From the NCBI GenBank assembly GCA_016286165.1, contig JAEESE010000003.1:124001-188000 (forward strand): a stretch of DNA of 64,000 nucleotides, written 5' to 3'. Numbering within the stretch: the first letter of the stretch is position 1; every line of letters begins with the position of its first letter. Under the pieces are notes generated by a model. It had not been told where the DNA came from. It ran no database searches and was given only the letters and a program-made list of their open reading frames with translations. The stretch comes from Bacteroidaceae bacterium (lineage in GTDB: Bacteria; Bacteroidota; Bacteroidia; Bacteroidales; Bacteroidaceae). Below are positions 8,594 through 17,617 of the stretch, piece after piece. The translations under genes and the position numbers were made by a program.

Positions 8594-9364
8594 ATGATGA
8601 AAGAGTGTGCACACATCATAGTACTACTCATAGCCTTCGCAGTTACGGCTTTGCAGCCAATGGCAGCGCAGGGCCTGAAGGATGTGCGCCCTATGATCGA
8701 TACGTTGCGTGTGGACGATGAGTTTGCCCTGACGCCGGATAGCGTGCTGCTTGGTCGGACAGACAGCCTGAGTCAAAAAACCGTAAGGACTATAAATGTT
8801 GACAGTGCTGCCACGATGATTGCCGAGGTCTTGGCACCATCGTTCAAGCCTGACCCCCAGCGTGCTCTGTGGCTGGGACTCATCCTGCCTGGCGGCGGTC
8901 AGATATACAACCATAAATACTGGAAACTGCCAATCATCTATGGCGGTTTTCTCGGATGCACATACGCCTTGTCGTGGAACAACCAGATGCTCAGTGACTA
9001 TTCTCAAGCCTATCTCGACATCATGGACAATGACCCCGATACGAAGTCCTATGAGAAGATGCTGCCTCTGAACTTCAATATGACAGGGCGCGAAGAGCAG
9101 TTCAAAGAGATCTTCAAGAACCGTAAGAACTATTACCGCAAATACCGCGATATGAGTATACTGTCTTTTATTGCCGTGTATGCGCTTTCGGTTATCGATG
9201 CTTATGTCGATGCAGAGCTCTCGAGTTTTGATATCTCTGAGGACCTCTCCTTCGAACTTCAACCTACAATAATAAATACAGATCCGCGAGCTAATAGCCG
9301 TGGCCTCGGTCAGCTGCGAGGAGGCAGCCCGAACGTAGGCCTTTCGCTCGCCATTAACTTCTAA
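8594..9364 (+). CDS. DUF5683 domain protein
   Basis: 256 residues with an N-terminal signal peptide (about 1-23, ending MAAQ). The DUF5683 core begins near residue 90 with ALWLGLILPGGGQIYN and YWKLPIIYGGF, a pattern resembling membrane-inserted glycine-rich hairpins, followed by two further hydrophobic segments. The gene is regularly found directly after parB in Bacteroidales. Its function is unknown, and export to the envelope is the only firm inference. It lies 36 bp after parB and 32 bp before the lytic transglycosylase, so the three are probably co-transcribed. Confidence 0.85.
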   Translation: MMKECAHIIVLLIAFAVTALQPMAAQGLKDVRPMIDTLRVDDEFALTPDSVLLGRTDSLSQKTVRTINVDSAATMIAEVLAPSFKPDPQRALWLGLILPGGGQIYNHKYWKLPIIYGGFLGCTYALSWNNQMLSDYSQAYLDIMDNDPDTKSYEKMLPLNFNMTGREEQFKEIFKNRKNYYRKYRDMSILSFIAVYALSVIDAYVDAELSSFDISEDLSFELQPTIINTDPRANSRGLGQLRGGSPNVGLSLAINF

Positions 9365-9396
9365 TCAGGCCGCGACGGCCGCTAAAAAAGCTTAGT

Positions 9397-10761
9397 ATGA
9401 AAAAGAATTTTGTGATATTATTCGCTTCTCTCGTTCTCGCCTTGATGCCTTGGACGACGATTCGTGCCCAAGTGGAAATCGATGACGAGGATACCGAAGA
9501 GACTCTCGACTTTGACGACGAGGATGAAGAGGAAGGTGACGATGACGATGTCACCAGCACCGAGATAGACATCCCCGTGGGCATGGAAGCCGAGATGGAC
9601 AGTCTGCTCAGCGAATGGAACAACAAGACCTATCTGATTCCCGAGGGCGACTGCACCGACACGGGTATCAATCCTGATTTCGACCGCGAGACATATATTC
9701 ATCGTCTTCAGCGTCTGCCCAACGTCATCGAGATGCCCTACAACGATGTCGTACGTCATTTCATTGACCAGTATACAGGTCGCTTGCGCCGTTCGGTGAG
9801 CATCATCCTCGGCGCCAGCAATTTCTACACGCCCATCTTCGAGGAGGCCCTCGAGGCTTATCAGTTGCCGTTAGAGCTGAAATATTTGCCCGTCATCGAG
9901 AGTGCACTGAACCCGGAGGCCGTAAGCCGAGCCGGTGCCGTAGGCCTGTGGCAGTTCATGATTACCACCGCCAAGCAGTACGGCCTTGAGGTGACCAGCC
10001 TCATCGATGAGCGCCGCGACCCTATCAAGTCGAGCTACGCCGCAGCCCACTATCTGAAGGACCTCTACGACATCTTCGGCGACTGGACGCTGGCCATAGC
10101 TTCCTACAACTGCGGTCCAGGCAATGTCCGTAAGGCCATCAGCCGTGCCGGAGGTTCTAAGGACTATTGGCAGATCTATCCCTACCTGCCCCGGGAAACG
10201 CGAGGTTATGTGCCGGCTTTCATCGCGGCAAACTATATCATGACCTACTACTGCGAGCATAATATATGTCCGGCTTCGGCGCAGCTGCCTGCAGCCACCG
10301 ACACCGTCATGATCGACCGCAACCTGCACGTAGATCAGATCGTGGCCCTGTGTAATATCTCGGCTGAGGCGCTCAAGGCCCTCAACCCGCAATATCGCAC
10401 TGCCCTCATACCCGGTTTCAGCCACCCCTGCTCCCTGCGTCTGCCAAACACATCGATGAATGCCTTCATTGAATGGGGCGACAGCATCTACGCTTATCGT
10501 GCTACGGAACTGATGACTAGCCGTGCCGAGATTGAGATTGCTGAGGCTCAGGCGGCACCGGCGACCACTAAGATAAGCACGCGCCGCAGCCGCACACGTA
10601 GCCGTAGCACAGGTCGTGGTAGCCGTTCGGCTACAGTGCGCCGAGGTGATACCTTAAGCGCCATAGCCAAACGCAACGGTACTACGGTAGCCAAGCTTCG
10701 TAAGCTGAACGGCATACGCGGTAATAATATCAAAGCCGGACAAAAGATAAGAGTGAAATAA
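9397..10761 (+). CDS. Membrane-bound lytic murein transglycosylase with LysM (MltD-like)
   Basis: 454 residues: signal peptide (1-25), a very acidic segment rich in Asp/Glu (about 27-60), an SLT/GEWL-like domain and one C-terminal LysM. The catalytic Glu is Glu168 in the ESALNPEAVS motif, followed by GAVGLWQFM and later IASYNCGPGNV, all family signatures. The LysM spans about 412-454 (RRGDTLSAIAKRNG...IKAGQKIRV). The enzyme cleaves the MurNAc-GlcNAc bond of peptidoglycan, forming 1,6-anhydro ends, and LysM tethers it to the wall. The acidic stretch after the signal peptide is unusual and could keep the enzyme off the wall or bind cations. A basic Arg/Ser-rich linker (about 390-410) precedes LysM. 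Confidence 0.92.
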   Translation: MKKNFVILFASLVLALMPWTTIRAQVEIDDEDTEETLDFDDEDEEEGDDDDVTSTEIDIPVGMEAEMDSLLSEWNNKTYLIPEGDCTDTGINPDFDRETYIHRLQRLPNVIEMPYNDVVRHFIDQYTGRLRRSVSIILGASNFYTPIFEEALEAYQLPLELKYLPVIESALNPEAVSRAGAVGLWQFMITTAKQYGLEVTSLIDERRDPIKSSYAAAHYLKDLYDIFGDWTLAIASYNCGPGNVRKAISRAGGSKDYWQIYPYLPRETRGYVPAFIAANYIMTYYCEHNICPASAQLPAATDTVMIDRNLHVDQIVALCNISAEALKALNPQYRTALIPGFSHPCSLRLPNTSMNAFIEWGDSIYAYRATELMTSRAEIEIAEAQAAPATTKISTRRSRTRSRSTGRGSRSATVRRGDTLSAIAKRNGTTVAKLRKLNGIRGNNIKAGQKIRVK

Positions 10762-10776
10762 GATAAAACCAAAGTT

Positions 10777-13053
10777 ATGGACGACGAAGCTATCCGTAAG
10801 GCGCAAGAGGACGAGGAGATGATAAGTACCGCTTATTCGCGGCTCATCGAAACGTACTTGGCATCACCTCACCGAAAGAAGGTAGACCTCATCTCGCGGG
10901 CTTTCAACTTTGCGAAGCAGGCCCACAAAGGTGTTCGTCGCCTTTCGGGAGAACCATACATCATGCATCCACTTGCCGTGGCACAGATAGTGTGCGGCGA
11001 GATAGGCCTGGGCTCCACAAGTATCTGTGCTGCCCTGTTGCACGATGTAGTGGAGGATACCGACTATACCGTAGAAGACCTCACAAATATCTTTGGTGAG
11101 AAGATAGCTCAGATTGTCGACGGACTGACAAAGATCTCCGGTGGTATCTTCGGCGACAAGGCGTCGGCACAGGCTGAGTCGTTCAAGAAACTGTTGCTGA
11201 CGATGAGCGATGACATACGCGTCATCCTTATCAAGATTTCCGACCGTTTGCACAACATGCGTACGCTCGGCTCGCAACCTCCTCACAAACAATATAAGAT
11301 TGCAGGCGAGACGCTGTATATCTACGCTCCATTGGCGCATCGACTCGGGCTGAACCTCATCAAGGAAGAGCTCGAGGATTTCAGTTTCAAGTACGAGCAT
11401 CCCGAAGCCTATGAGCAGATATGCAAGCAACTCGACCATATTCGCCCCCACCTTGACGATGCTTTCCGCACATTCATACTGCCTATACGCGAGAAGCTCG
11501 ACCGCTTGGGCTTGAACTACGACATAAAGGCACGTATCAAACGCCCATACAGTGTGTGGTCCAAGATGCAGAATAAGGGCGTTAAGTTCGAGGAGATATA
11601 CGATATCCTGGCCGTGAGAATCATCTTCGACCCACATTCGCCTGAAAGCGAGATTAACGACTGTTTCCAGATATACGCTGCCTGCACAAGTATCTACAAG
11701 GCTCACCCCGACCGCTTCCGCGACTGGTTGTCGAATCCCAAGAGCAATGGCTATCAGGCTCTGCACACTACGCTTATGAGCAAGCAGGGACGATGGATAG
11801 AACTGCAGATACGCTCGCGGCGCATGGATGATATGGCTGAGCGGGGCTTTGCGGCACACTGGAAATACAAAGAGGGCGAGAAGGACACGTCGGCCAGCGA
11901 GACGGAACTCGAGAAATGGCTCTCGACCATCAAGGAAATCCTCGATGACCCACAGCCGTCGGCCATGGACTTCCTCTCTACAATCAAGCTCAACCTTTAC
12001 TCATCAGAAATCCTTGTCATAACACCTAAGGGAGAGTTCAAAACGATGCCGGCAGGATGTACGGCGCTTGACTTCGCTTTCTCCATACACACCGTGATCG
12101 GCACACATTGTATGGGAGCCAAGGTTAATCACCAGCTTGTGCCTATCAGCTATAAGCTCAAGAGCGGAGATCAGGTTGAGATACTCACGTCGAACGCCTT
12201 GCGCGTGGAACCTTCATGGCGTAACTTCGTTACCACTGCAAAGGCTAAGAACAAGGTGGAAACCATACTACGCCGTCAGCGACGTGAACAGCAGAAAAAA
12301 GGTGAGGAGATGCTGGAACAGTGGTGCGCCGACAACGAGTTGGAACTCAATAGCCAGCTGCTCGACCGTCTTGCCATGTATCATCTGTTGGAGACGCGCG
12401 AAGAGTTTTATGCAAGTCTCGGAGCGGGTAATATAGTGCTCGGCGAGGAGGATCTTCAGGCATTGCGCTCGGATAAGGACAAGCGAAGCCGCAGCCAAGG
12501 CTGGACGCGCTATTTGCCTTTCTACAAGCGTAAGCGAGATGCAGAGCCGGAAAAGGAAAAAGCTCATAAGGACGAACAGGAGCAACCGGCCCTTGTCATA
12601 GACCGTAAGAAACCTCTTTATCTCAGTGAGGAGAATATCGGACGTGTGTCGATGTGCGAGGTTTGCAACCCCATTCCCGGTGATGAAGTGCTCGGGTACC
12701 TCGACAACCAGAACCGCGTGATAGTGCATAAGCGCAACTGCAGCGTGGCTAATCGCCTGAAGAACGTCGACGGCAATAAAATCCTGGCCGTGTTCTGGGA
12801 TACACACAAGCAGATGAGCTTCGCTGCAACACTGCACATGGAGGGTATTGACCGCGTAGGTATCATCAAGAGCCTTACGGATGTCATCACCGAACAACTC
12901 AATGTCAACGTTCACCAGCTCTCGATAGCAGCTCGCGAAGGAATCTTCCAAGGCGATATAGAACTGGGCGTACACGACACGGAAGACCTTGAGGTTATCA
13001 TCAGCAATCTAAGAAAAATCGATGGTATTGAGGAGGTAAAGCGTGTGATGTGA
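10777..13053 (+). CDS. Bifunctional (p)ppGpp synthetase/hydrolase RelA/SpoT (Rel)
   Basis: 758 residues with the full long-RSH order: HD hydrolase (about 45-195, with HPLAVAQ near 64 and LLHDVVEDT at 87-95), synthetase (RPYSVWSKM near 253, then YDILAVRIIF), TGS (about 400-465, ITPKGEFKTMPAG), a helical/zinc-finger region and a C-terminal ACT (about 685-755). The intact HD residues predict both ppGpp hydrolysis and synthesis, the only long RSH arrangement expected in Bacteroidales. A charged linker with several Lys/Glu/Asp residues (about 585-610) lies before the zinc-finger region. It is the last gene of the parA-start transcription unit, 15 bp after the transglycosylase. Confidence 0.97.
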   Translation: MDDEAIRKAQEDEEMISTAYSRLIETYLASPHRKKVDLISRAFNFAKQAHKGVRRLSGEPYIMHPLAVAQIVCGEIGLGSTSICAALLHDVVEDTDYTVEDLTNIFGEKIAQIVDGLTKISGGIFGDKASAQAESFKKLLLTMSDDIRVILIKISDRLHNMRTLGSQPPHKQYKIAGETLYIYAPLAHRLGLNLIKEELEDFSFKYEHPEAYEQICKQLDHIRPHLDDAFRTFILPIREKLDRLGLNYDIKARIKRPYSVWSKMQNKGVKFEEIYDILAVRIIFDPHSPESEINDCFQIYAACTSIYKAHPDRFRDWLSNPKSNGYQALHTTLMSKQGRWIELQIRSRRMDDMAERGFAAHWKYKEGEKDTSASETELEKWLSTIKEILDDPQPSAMDFLSTIKLNLYSSEILVITPKGEFKTMPAGCTALDFAFSIHTVIGTHCMGAKVNHQLVPISYKLKSGDQVEILTSNALRVEPSWRNFVTTAKAKNKVETILRRQRREQQKKGEEMLEQWCADNELELNSQLLDRLAMYHLLETREEFYASLGAGNIVLGEEDLQALRSDKDKRSRSQGWTRYLPFYKRKRDAEPEKEKAHKDEQEQPALVIDRKKPLYLSEENIGRVSMCEVCNPIPGDEVLGYLDNQNRVIVHKRNCSVANRLKNVDGNKILAVFWDTHKQMSFAATLHMEGIDRVGIIKSLTDVITEQLNVNVHQLSIAAREGIFQGDIELGVHDTEDLEVIISNLRKIDGIEEVKRVM

Positions 13054-13082
13054 GCCTAGGCGTTTCAAAGCTTTTGTTTGAA

Positions 13083-13170
13083 CAAAAAAACACGACCGGT
13101 CGTACACCTTTGTATGACCGGTCGTGTTGTTCATTACGACCGGTCGTATAGCTCGTTACGTCCGGTCGTC
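13083..13170. repeat. 22-bp-period palindromic array 2 (4 units)
   Basis: Palindromic cores ACCGGT/TCCGGT lie at 13095, 13117, 13139 and 13161, exactly 22 bp apart, each within YACGACCGGTCGTR-like units. Units 1 and 2 make a 13-bp perfect inverted repeat (AACACGACCGGTC, 13089-13101, against 13116-13128). An A-run precedes unit 1 (13084-13090), so on the minus strand this reads as an intrinsic terminator for argF'. The array lies between the convergent 3' ends of rel and argF'. Confidence 0.9.
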
Positions 13171-13200
13171 CTGATAGCAGTGTTAAAATGCCGTCGTGCG

Positions 13201-14184
13201 TCAGAGCGATTCCAACATACGTTTCAGTACAACCTGTGCTGAAATCTCTCTGTTGGCAGCTTCGGGAATGACGAGGCTACGGGGTGACTCGATAACGTCG
13301 TCCGTCACAATCATATTGCGGCGCACGGGCAGGCAGTGCATGAAATGGGCATCGTTGGTTACGGCCATCTGACGGGCGCTGACGCACCAGTCCATCATTG
13401 TGTGGTAGTCATGCAATACCTTGCCGTAGTCTGCGGGACGTGTGACGCCCGGACAACTCCAGTTCTTGGCATAGATGAAGTCAGCCCCTTCGAAAGCTTT
13501 CATCTGGTCGTATTCCACCCGGGCTCCCTGCACGAACTGCGGGTCAAGCTCATAGCCTTCGGGGTGGGTGATAACGAAGTCGATGCCAAGTCCCTGTTGG
13601 GAAGCGGCCAGCATCCATTCGGCAAAAGAGTTGGGAACCGCCTGCGGTAGAGCGCGGGGATGAGGAGCCCAAGTGAGTACAACCTTTATCAAACCCCGGG
13701 TCTGTTCTTTGATGGTGATGAGGTCTGCAAACGCTTGCAGTGGATGCACTGTGGCACTCTCCATGAAGAAGACAGGACGGCCAGAGTAGCGGATGAACTG
13801 GTTCAGGATCTTCTCCTCGTAGTCGTCCTCGCGGCTTTCGAAGCGGGCGAAACTGCGGACGCCGATGATGTCGCAGTACGATGCCATCACGGGAATCGCC
13901 TCAAGGAGGTGTTCGCTCTTATCGCCGTCCATGATGACGCCGCGCTCCGTCTCAAGCTTCCATGCACCTTGGTTCACGTCGAGCACAATGACGTTCATGC
14001 CGAGGTTCATCGCTGCCTTCTGGGTGCTGAGGCGTGTGCGGAGCGAGTTATTAAAGAATATGAGTAGCGCTGTCTTGTTCTTGCCAAGGTGCTGCCACTG
14101 GTAGCGGTCGCGCTTCACTTCCTGCGCTTCCGCGAGGGCGACGTGGAGGTCACCGATGTCTTGTACGTGTTGGAAGATTCTCAT
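13201..14184 (-). CDS. argF': N-succinyl- (or N-acetyl-) ornithine carbamoyltransferase
   Basis: 327 residues. The opening VQDIGDLHVALAEA, the carbamoyl-phosphate loop NNSLRTRLSTQK, ETERGVIMDGDK, HPLQAFADL and HCLPVRRNMIV identify the Bacteroides-type carbamoyltransferase acting on N-acylated ornithine instead of free ornithine. It carbamoylates N-succinyl-L-ornithine to N-succinyl-L-citrulline in arginine synthesis. Residue 90, which as I recall separates succinyl- (Pro) from acetyl-ornithine (Glu) enzymes, is Ser here (DGDKSEH), so the acyl group is not fixed by that rule. The gene starts 3 nt after the tldD stop and probably shares its transcript; it ends at array 2. Confidence 0.9.
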   Translation of the reverse strand: MRIFQHVQDIGDLHVALAEAQEVKRDRYQWQHLGKNKTALLIFFNNSLRTRLSTQKAAMNLGMNVIVLDVNQGAWKLETERGVIMDGDKSEHLLEAIPVMASYCDIIGVRSFARFESREDDYEEKILNQFIRYSGRPVFFMESATVHPLQAFADLITIKEQTRGLIKVVLTWAPHPRALPQAVPNSFAEWMLAASQQGLGIDFVITHPEGYELDPQFVQGARVEYDQMKAFEGADFIYAKNWSCPGVTRPADYGKVLHDYHTMMDWCVSARQMAVTNDAHFMHCLPVRRNMIVTDDVIESPRSLVIPEAANREISAQVVLKRMLESL

Positions 14185-14187
14185 AAT

Positions 14188-17100
14188 TTATCTGTTTTTT
14201 GGAAATGTCAGCGTAAGCTTGGCCTTCTGGTCTGTGGTTGGGGCTGGCACCTCACAGTCGGTGAGGAGCATGGCCTTGGGGCCTACGATGGAGAAGGGTG
14301 TGCCGTTGACATACTCCGTAACTGCTTCCTGCTCTGAGGAGAGAGCCGTGATATGGCGAAGCTGATAGGAACTAGGATGAAGGGTGTTCATGTTGATGAG
14401 CGTCTCGGTGCCATCCTTGATATCGACGCGGTAGTAGCCCATAGGCCTTACGATGTAGGCGTGGTCATAGCCCTCGTGTTTGGCGGCTTGCAGCAGCTTG
14501 CGGCGCATCTTCTTGAGAGGTGCAGTCTTGCTGCTCTTGACGCGGATGACACCAGGAATGTCGTTGAGTCTCAAGCCACCGCCAACGTTGGGGTTGACGA
14601 AGCGCAGGTTTCCTGTCGGCTGTGAAGTGCAGAGCGAGGGCACTCGTCCGCATAGCTGTCCGCGGAACATACCTTTGTCCACCAGCGTCACAGCCTGAGG
14701 TGCCTGTCCGTTGGCGTCTGCTGTGTAGTAACCGATAAGGCGTTTGTCGTTCCACGTGCTAAGTGTGGGATCCTGGGCGATGGAAATCTTATCGTCGTAA
14801 ATCTTGTGGTTCATCTTTGAGAGTACCGTGCGGTTTGACCTCATGGGGTCGTGGGTGGCGATGAGACCATTTGCGCTGATGTAACCATTTGCGCTGGTGT
14901 AAATCTTCTTGCTAGCATCGCCCTCTACGAGCACGGGTCCCACATAATAGTCTTCCTCGGCTGTGCGATTCAGGAGATCCAGCCGTTGACGGATATAGGA
15001 GCGTAGTTCGCTGATGAACTGTGTGCTGTCTGCCAGCATTTCGGCGGTGGTGCTGTATGCTTTGGAATGAGTGCTGTTGATGTTGCCTCCGCCGGCATTT
15101 CGATAGATGAAGAAGGTGAAGAAGAGCTCGAAATTATCTCCTACGGGTTGTGCCACCCGCACGCCTTCAGATGTCAGTCGCCAGACATCTCCCTGAAAGC
15201 CTTGCACGCGGGCAAAACTGTAGGTGAGTTCAGGGAATTCCTGTGCGATGAGTGAGATGCGGCTGACGTAGGCTCTGAGCTCATCCAGATGTAGGTCCTC
15301 TGCTTCCGGTGAGCGATGCTCAATGGAGGTGGTGGGCTTGGCAGCCAGGAGGTCTGGCAGTGCAGCCTCGTCTGCGGGCAGTGTGACCTTGTTCCTCTGT
15401 TGGGTCTTGCCTTCCATGTCTGCTATGGCTCGCTTGTAGGCTCTATCAGTAACCATCCAGGCTGTGCGACGCAAGTTGTTGTAATCCAAGGCCTCAGGTA
15501 TGCTGGTCGTGAAACTTGAGTAACTGCTATTGGTGCTGTTGTTGCGATGGTAGTCACCCACAAGGACTTCGGCATTGAACCTCTGGAACCAGGGAGCGAC
15601 GTGATCCCTGACAATAACGCCATTGCGGACTTCCATATTATAGTTGCGGTTGCGCATAAAACGGTAGTCAATGAGGAACGGAGCTGGCTGTCCTTCGATA
15701 CGCAGACTGTCCATGGAGCGCAGAAGCTCGGAAGAGAGGGCGGAGAAGACGAGGGAATCTCTATTCGTTTCGGCGCTAACAGCGCTGAAACTAACAGGGC
15801 CAAGTATTGGCATCAACGCTCCTTTCTCCTGCCTCCTCTGTGTTTCAATCTTGGAACAGAAGATCATGGGCGAGGTAGCACTGACAGGCACCCATCCGCT
15901 CTCTGCTCCGCAGACACCGATGAAGGTGGAAGGGGTGTCGCCGCCGGCAGCGATATTCGAGAACATAGAGAGGGGCGTGCCGATGAGGTCCACACCGCGA
16001 ACGAGTTCGTCGGGGCGGCCGTCCACGTAGATGCGATATACCTCCAAGGGGGTGACGTTGAATGAGTTGATACTGCCTCCTTCGCCTGTCTGCGTGAAGC
16101 CTCCGCTGACACTCTGGAACAGGTAGCCATATTCCTTGCCCTGTCGCTTTGCTTCTTCGCGCAAGAACTGACGCAACTGAGCTTCGGTATAAGGCTTACG
16201 CGTCTCTACTACGAGGTTGGACTGACGCGAGACGGGGTCACGCCCTTCGGCTGTTCGTCCGTGGCCATTGCTCTGTGGGAAACTGTCCAGAGGCACACGG
16301 CTCATCAGGAATTCCTTGAGCACACCATCCACCACATTATTTACCCTACGCGCGCGCGTGCCTTCGTCGTCGTAGCGGAAGCCACCATTCAGGGGTTGGG
16401 AACCGTAGTGCGTCAGCGTGGGGTCGCAGTAGACTTGGAAGTCTGTAGGCAGAACGCGCTCACCGATCATGTTGCGGAACGTCTGTCCACCCGTCTTCAT
16501 GCGGTGACCTTCCAGACGGTGACCGAAGATCTCGTGGAAGAAGACACCGCTGGCTGGGCCGCTCATCAGTGCAGGACCCGTGAAGGGATCGGCTACGGGA
16601 GCTTGGGCTAGGGCAACGAGGCGTCGCCCGATATCCTCGGCATCGCGAGTCATCGTGGCTTCATCGGGCAGCGAGTCTAGCGTAGTGGCATAGTAGCTTT
16701 GGGTAAGAGGCAGTTCCATGCCGTCGTCGGTCTTAATCTCAGCTTGAATGAAAACGCGGTAGCTGACACGGTTCTGCACAATGGCTGTGCCATCCGTGTT
16801 AACGAGGTGTGTGCGTTGGTTCTCCATCTGTAGGTTGACAACAGGGTCGTTGAGTTGCGGCCACTGACAGAACACAGCACTTATGCGGCAAAGGCGCTTC
16901 TCCCATTCGCGCTGCTCTGCAGGAGTGAGCAAAGGATGAGTGAGGGGAGGCTCGTAGTAGGTCTCGGCAGCAGAATTGCCGAGCACGGTAAAGCAAGGAG
17001 CCTTGTCCTCGTTGTCGGCTTGTGTGCGCAGGCGACTCTGGGCGTTGCGGTAGGCATTGGCGGCACGGTCGTAGGCATCCAGCATCATCATCCAGATGCT

Positions 17101-17463
17101 AGCACGAAGGGCATCGGGCGAAGCATCTGTCAGGGGAATGGGTATTGGGCCATTGTTGGATTGGTTGTTGAACTTGAAGTTGTCCAGCTCCGGCGAACCC
17201 AAGCGTATTTGGGGGCTGAAGGTGCGTTTGTGGTTTTGTTCAGATGCACCGAGGAATCCGAAAGTAGCTATGATGTGGGCATCAAAACTCTCCTGGACAC
17301 GGAAACTCATGAAGTAAGGCTTCAGTTCCTGTTTCTGCAACTCCTCGAAGTCTGCTGCCAGTTCCTCACGCAACACGCGTAGGAGAGTATCGTTCTCGGC
17401 GGTCTGGGCTGCGAAAGAGGAAGTTGTAAAAAGAAATGCGATAATAAAAGACCCGACCTTCAT
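14188..17463 (-). CDS. Exported TldD/PmbA-type metalloprotease, two modules in one chain
   Basis: 1091 residues from the ATG at 17463, which gives a clean signal peptide (MKVGSFIIAFLFTTSSFAA); a start at 17523 adds 20 residues before it. Module 1 (about 30-540) carries the TldD zinc motif HEIFGHRLEGH near 309, then EGRDPVSRQSNLVVE and GEGGSINSFNVTPLE. Module 2 (about 545-1090) repeats the overall pattern (RNYNMEVRNGVIV, YFTF-type segment, NPNVGGGLRLNDIPGV) but has no HExxxH. In E. coli, TldD (with the motif) and TldE/PmbA (without it) form a heterodimer; here an equivalent pair appears joined in one exported protein. It lies between proA and argF' with its own -7 box. Confidence 0.82.
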   Translation of the reverse strand: MKVGSFIIAFLFTTSSFAAQTAENDTLLRVLREELAADFEELQKQELKPYFMSFRVQESFDAHIIATFGFLGASEQNHKRTFSPQIRLGSPELDNFKFNNQSNNGPIPIPLTDASPDALRASIWMMMLDAYDRAANAYRNAQSRLRTQADNEDKAPCFTVLGNSAAETYYEPPLTHPLLTPAEQREWEKRLCRISAVFCQWPQLNDPVVNLQMENQRTHLVNTDGTAIVQNRVSYRVFIQAEIKTDDGMELPLTQSYYATTLDSLPDEATMTRDAEDIGRRLVALAQAPVADPFTGPALMSGPASGVFFHEIFGHRLEGHRMKTGGQTFRNMIGERVLPTDFQVYCDPTLTHYGSQPLNGGFRYDDEGTRARRVNNVVDGVLKEFLMSRVPLDSFPQSNGHGRTAEGRDPVSRQSNLVVETRKPYTEAQLRQFLREEAKRQGKEYGYLFQSVSGGFTQTGEGGSINSFNVTPLEVYRIYVDGRPDELVRGVDLIGTPLSMFSNIAAGGDTPSTFIGVCGAESGWVPVSATSPMIFCSKIETQRRQEKGALMPILGPVSFSAVSAETNRDSLVFSALSSELLRSMDSLRIEGQPAPFLIDYRFMRNRNYNMEVRNGVIVRDHVAPWFQRFNAEVLVGDYHRNNSTNSSYSSFTTSIPEALDYNNLRRTAWMVTDRAYKRAIADMEGKTQQRNKVTLPADEAALPDLLAAKPTTSIEHRSPEAEDLHLDELRAYVSRISLIAQEFPELTYSFARVQGFQGDVWRLTSEGVRVAQPVGDNFELFFTFFIYRNAGGGNINSTHSKAYSTTAEMLADSTQFISELRSYIRQRLDLLNRTAEEDYYVGPVLVEGDASKKIYTSANGYISANGLIATHDPMRSNRTVLSKMNHKIYDDKISIAQDPTLSTWNDKRLIGYYTADANGQAPQAVTLVDKGMFRGQLCGRVPSLCTSQPTGNLRFVNPNVGGGLRLNDIPGVIRVKSSKTAPLKKMRRKLLQAAKHEGYDHAYIVRPMGYYRVDIKDGTETLINMNTLHPSSYQLRHITALSSEQEAVTEYVNGTPFSIVGPKAMLLTDCEVPAPTTDQKAKLTLTFPKNR

Positions 17464-17546
17464 TCCCTTTGTGAGAGAGGAAGATGAATGTATCAGTCTT
17501 AATGTGAAAGTGAAGATGTTCATAAACAGTAGAAAGGAAAAATAAT

Positions 17547-17554
17547 CAAAAGTA
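17547..17554 (-). promoter_or_regulatory. tldD-like gene -7 box
   Basis: TACTTTTG on the minus strand in the 154-bp gap after proA. A start site near 17540 would still leave the ATG at 17463 and could drive tldD-argF'. Confidence 0.45.
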
Positions 17555-17617
17555 AGATGTTAGTTTTTGAGTGGTTTCTATTCCCTCCTCAAAGTGGGGG
17601 TAAGTGGCGTGTCTCCA

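Noticed and set aside
6838..13053. parS site near parAB
   Set aside because: No sequence close to TGTTTCACGTGAAACA was found there or elsewhere in the window.
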